Origin: an uncultured Pelagibacteraceae bacterium
Lineage (GTDB): Bacteria > Pseudomonadota > Alphaproteobacteria > Pelagibacterales > Pelagibacteraceae
DNA: 39,590 nt
Assembly (NCBI GenBank): GCA_902529785.1
Contig: CABZXV010000008.1
Location: 1-39,590, forward strand
Reading direction: 5' to 3'
Both the position numbers and the translations under genes were made by a program. Shown here piece by piece: positions 38,247 to 39,590 of this stretch. The notes beneath the pieces were generated by a model. It saw nothing but the letters and a program-made list of their open reading frames with translations. It had not been told where the DNA came from and made no database searches. The stretch's first letter is position 1, and each line of letters starts with the position of its first letter.

Positions 38247-39173
38247 CTAATCTTTGCCTTTTGGGTCAAAAGGATAATCCCACGCATCACCACCAATTTT
38301 TTTTGATATACCTGAATAATCAGTTTCAGACTCTCCATCGTTACAAAATTCTGAAAAAATTTCTAAAGCATGTTTTCCTAAAGGAGTTGATGCGCTTACT
38401 GATTTTGCAGCATCATTTGCTAATTTTAAATCTTTTGTCATCATTGCAGCAGAAAAACCAGGTCTGTATTTATTATTTGAAGGAACGCCATCTGTTAAAT
38501 TCGGTAAAGGAGTGTAAGTCGATAGGGCCCAATTATTTCCAGATGCATTTTTCATTATTTCATGGACTTTTTTTAAATCCATCTTTAGTCTTTTTGCTAA
38601 CATTAATGCCTCTGATGCAGCTATCATTGAAATACCTAAGGACATATTATTACAGATTTTAACTCCAACACCACTTCCTTGAGGTCCAGCGTGCAAAATT
38701 TTTTGACCCATAATGTCCATTAATGGTCTTGCTAAGTTTACAGACTCGTCATCTCCACCAACTAAAAAATTAAGTTTGCCTACTCTTGCACCCATAACAC
38801 CTCCAGTGACAGGTGCATCAATCATTTTAATGCCTCTACTTTTAGCTTCTTTGCCGAGTAATAACGAAGTTTCTATATCGATTGTTGAACAATCAATAAT
38901 TAATGCATCTTTTGATATTTTATCGATTATTCCTTTTTCGCCTAAAAAAAGTGACTTAACATGTTTTCCCTCAGGTAACATTGAAATTATAAAATTTGCA
39001 CCATCAAGTACATCATCTAAAGTTTCTACTACGTTTAAATTTGCTTCTTTTGCTTTTTGTATCATTTCAGGAGAAACATCATAAGCTTTAACTTTTTTTC
39101 CAGCTTTAACTAACTGGTCGGCCATTGGATTACCCATATTTCCAACTCCTATGAAAGCAATTTGATCTGTCAT
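38247..39173 (-). CDS. mmsB: 3-hydroxyisobutyrate dehydrogenase (MmsB type)
   Basis: NAD-dependent enzyme that oxidises 3-hydroxyisobutyrate to methylmalonate semialdehyde in valine breakdown. In the 308 residues the nucleotide motif GVGNMG is at 9-14, the substrate motif DAPVTGGVMGA at 119-129 and the catalytic lysine K172 in VKICNNM. The C-terminal stretches SGNNWALSTY, KYRPGF, MTKDLKLA and the PLGKHALEIF region are typical of MmsB rather than of the broader family. It lies 2 bases after the aldehyde dehydrogenase gene, so the two are one transcript, followed by the TRAP genes. Confidence 0.88.
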   Translation of the reverse strand: MTDQIAFIGVGNMGNPMADQLVKAGKKVKAYDVSPEMIQKAKEANLNVVETLDDVLDGANFIISMLPEGKHVKSLFLGEKGIIDKISKDALIIDCSTIDIETSLLLGKEAKSRGIKMIDAPVTGGVMGARVGKLNFLVGGDDESVNLARPLMDIMGQKILHAGPQGSGVGVKICNNMSLGISMIAASEALMLAKRLKMDLKKVHEIMKNASGNNWALSTYTPLPNLTDGVPSNNKYRPGFSAAMMTKDLKLANDAAKSVSASTPLGKHALEIFSEFCNDGESETDYSGISKKIGGDAWDYPFDPKGKD

Positions 39174-39175
39174 AT

Positions 39176-39590
39176 TTAACTATCTATATTTGATTTTCCT
39201 CGATTTATCAAAACTGTTTTGCTTTGAGTAAAATGATTTATCATACTATCAAACGCATATTCTTTACCTAGACCACTCATTTTTAAACCACCATAAGATA
39301 CATTTGCTCTTGGAGCAACGCATTGGTTTACTTGAACAAATCCTGCTTCAATATCTTCAACAAACTCTAGAGCTCTAGACAAATTTTGAGTCCAAAGTAC
39401 AGCTGATAATCCAAATGGTGTATCATTAGCACTTTGCATTACTTCTTCAAATGTTTTAAATGGAATAGCACAAGCTACTGGCCCAAAAATCTCTTCCTGA
39501 CAAACAGGAGAGTCTACCGGTACCCCTGACATCAGTGTAGGCTCATAAAAGAAACCATTTTTATAATCACCACCTGTTGGTTGATTGCCA
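39176..39590 (-). CDS. Aldehyde dehydrogenase family protein, C-terminal part (partial)
   Basis: The frame is open to the right edge, so the ATG at 39530-39532 is internal and the true start is outside. About 137 C-terminal residues are visible. They include GFFYEPTL, the conserved EEIFGPV motif, the PFGLSA segment and a late YGGLKMSGLGKE motif, all standard for NAD(P)-dependent aldehyde dehydrogenases. The catalytic cysteine lies outside the window. The late motif argues against the CoA-acylating MmsA type, but the substrate is open. It is directly upstream of mmsB. Confidence 0.9.
   Translation of the reverse strand, partial: GNQPTGGDYKNGFFYEPTLMSGVPVDSPVCQEEIFGPVACAIPFKTFEEVMQSANDTPFGLSAVLWTQNLSRALEFVEDIEAGFVQVNQCVAPRANVSYGGLKMSGLGKEYAFDSMINHFTQSKTVLINRGKSNIDS

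Noticed and set aside
38261..38662. 133-codon plus-strand frame
   Set aside because: Antisense shadow of mmsB with a low-complexity His/Leu/Lys-rich translation.
1..39590. CRISPR array, insertion sequence, prophage or integrated element
   Set aside because: No regularly spaced repeats, transposase, integrase or attachment-site duplications were seen; the only tRNA-adjacent regions hold ordinary core genes.

Overview
The window is a gene-dense, strongly A+T-rich bacterial chromosome segment. Gene content, the order tig-clpP-clpX-lon-tRNA-tRNA-nuoA to nuoN, lysine/isoleucine/asparagine-rich proteins and near-absent intergenic space all point to an alphaproteobacterium of the SAR11 (Pelagibacterales) type. 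This assignment comes from recognising the proteins and gene order; no database search was possible.

Left part (1-8,062, all minus strand). Reading in the direction of transcription, a downstream tail follows the respiratory operon: birA (biotin ligase), coaX (type III pantothenate kinase), rnj (RNase J), proS (prolyl-tRNA synthetase), lolC and lolD (lipoprotein release), and the first 640 codons of dnaE (replicative polymerase), which runs off the left edge. Nearly every junction overlaps or is separated by fewer than 10 bases.

Middle (8,062-28,207, all minus strand). A complete 14-gene complex I operon (nuoA-N) lies downstream of tRNA-Asp(GTC) and tRNA-Val(TAC). Upstream of those tRNAs is the protein quality-control series tRNA-Leu(TAG), tig, clpP, clpX, lon. 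A promoter-like sequence sits just before nuoA and another before tRNA-Leu. The tRNAs probably act as processing punctuation between the proteostasis and respiration units.

Right part (28,289-39,590, both strands). This is a more accessory mosaic: a DUF1289 protein coupled to a tiny membrane protein, a beta-hydroxyacid dehydrogenase, a family 5 uracil-DNA glycosylase, a YbgC-type thioesterase, a second tiny membrane protein, a DUF3047 secreted protein, a zinc alcohol dehydrogenase paired with an NCS1 transporter, an EamA exporter, a full TRAP transporter (dctP, dctQ, dctM) with a strong hairpin terminator after dctP, an MmsB-type 3-hydroxyisobutyrate dehydrogenase, and the C-terminal part of an aldehyde dehydrogenase at the right edge.

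I saw no mobile element, CRISPR array, rRNA, prophage or obvious pseudogene, and no gap over 300 bases lacks a gene. Most of the window is core genome. I found no strongly supported undescribed system. The best second-look items are the tRNA-Leu/tig junction, the internal TRAP terminator, the two unlisted-size membrane peptides and the altered active-site motifs in BirA and one dehydrogenase.
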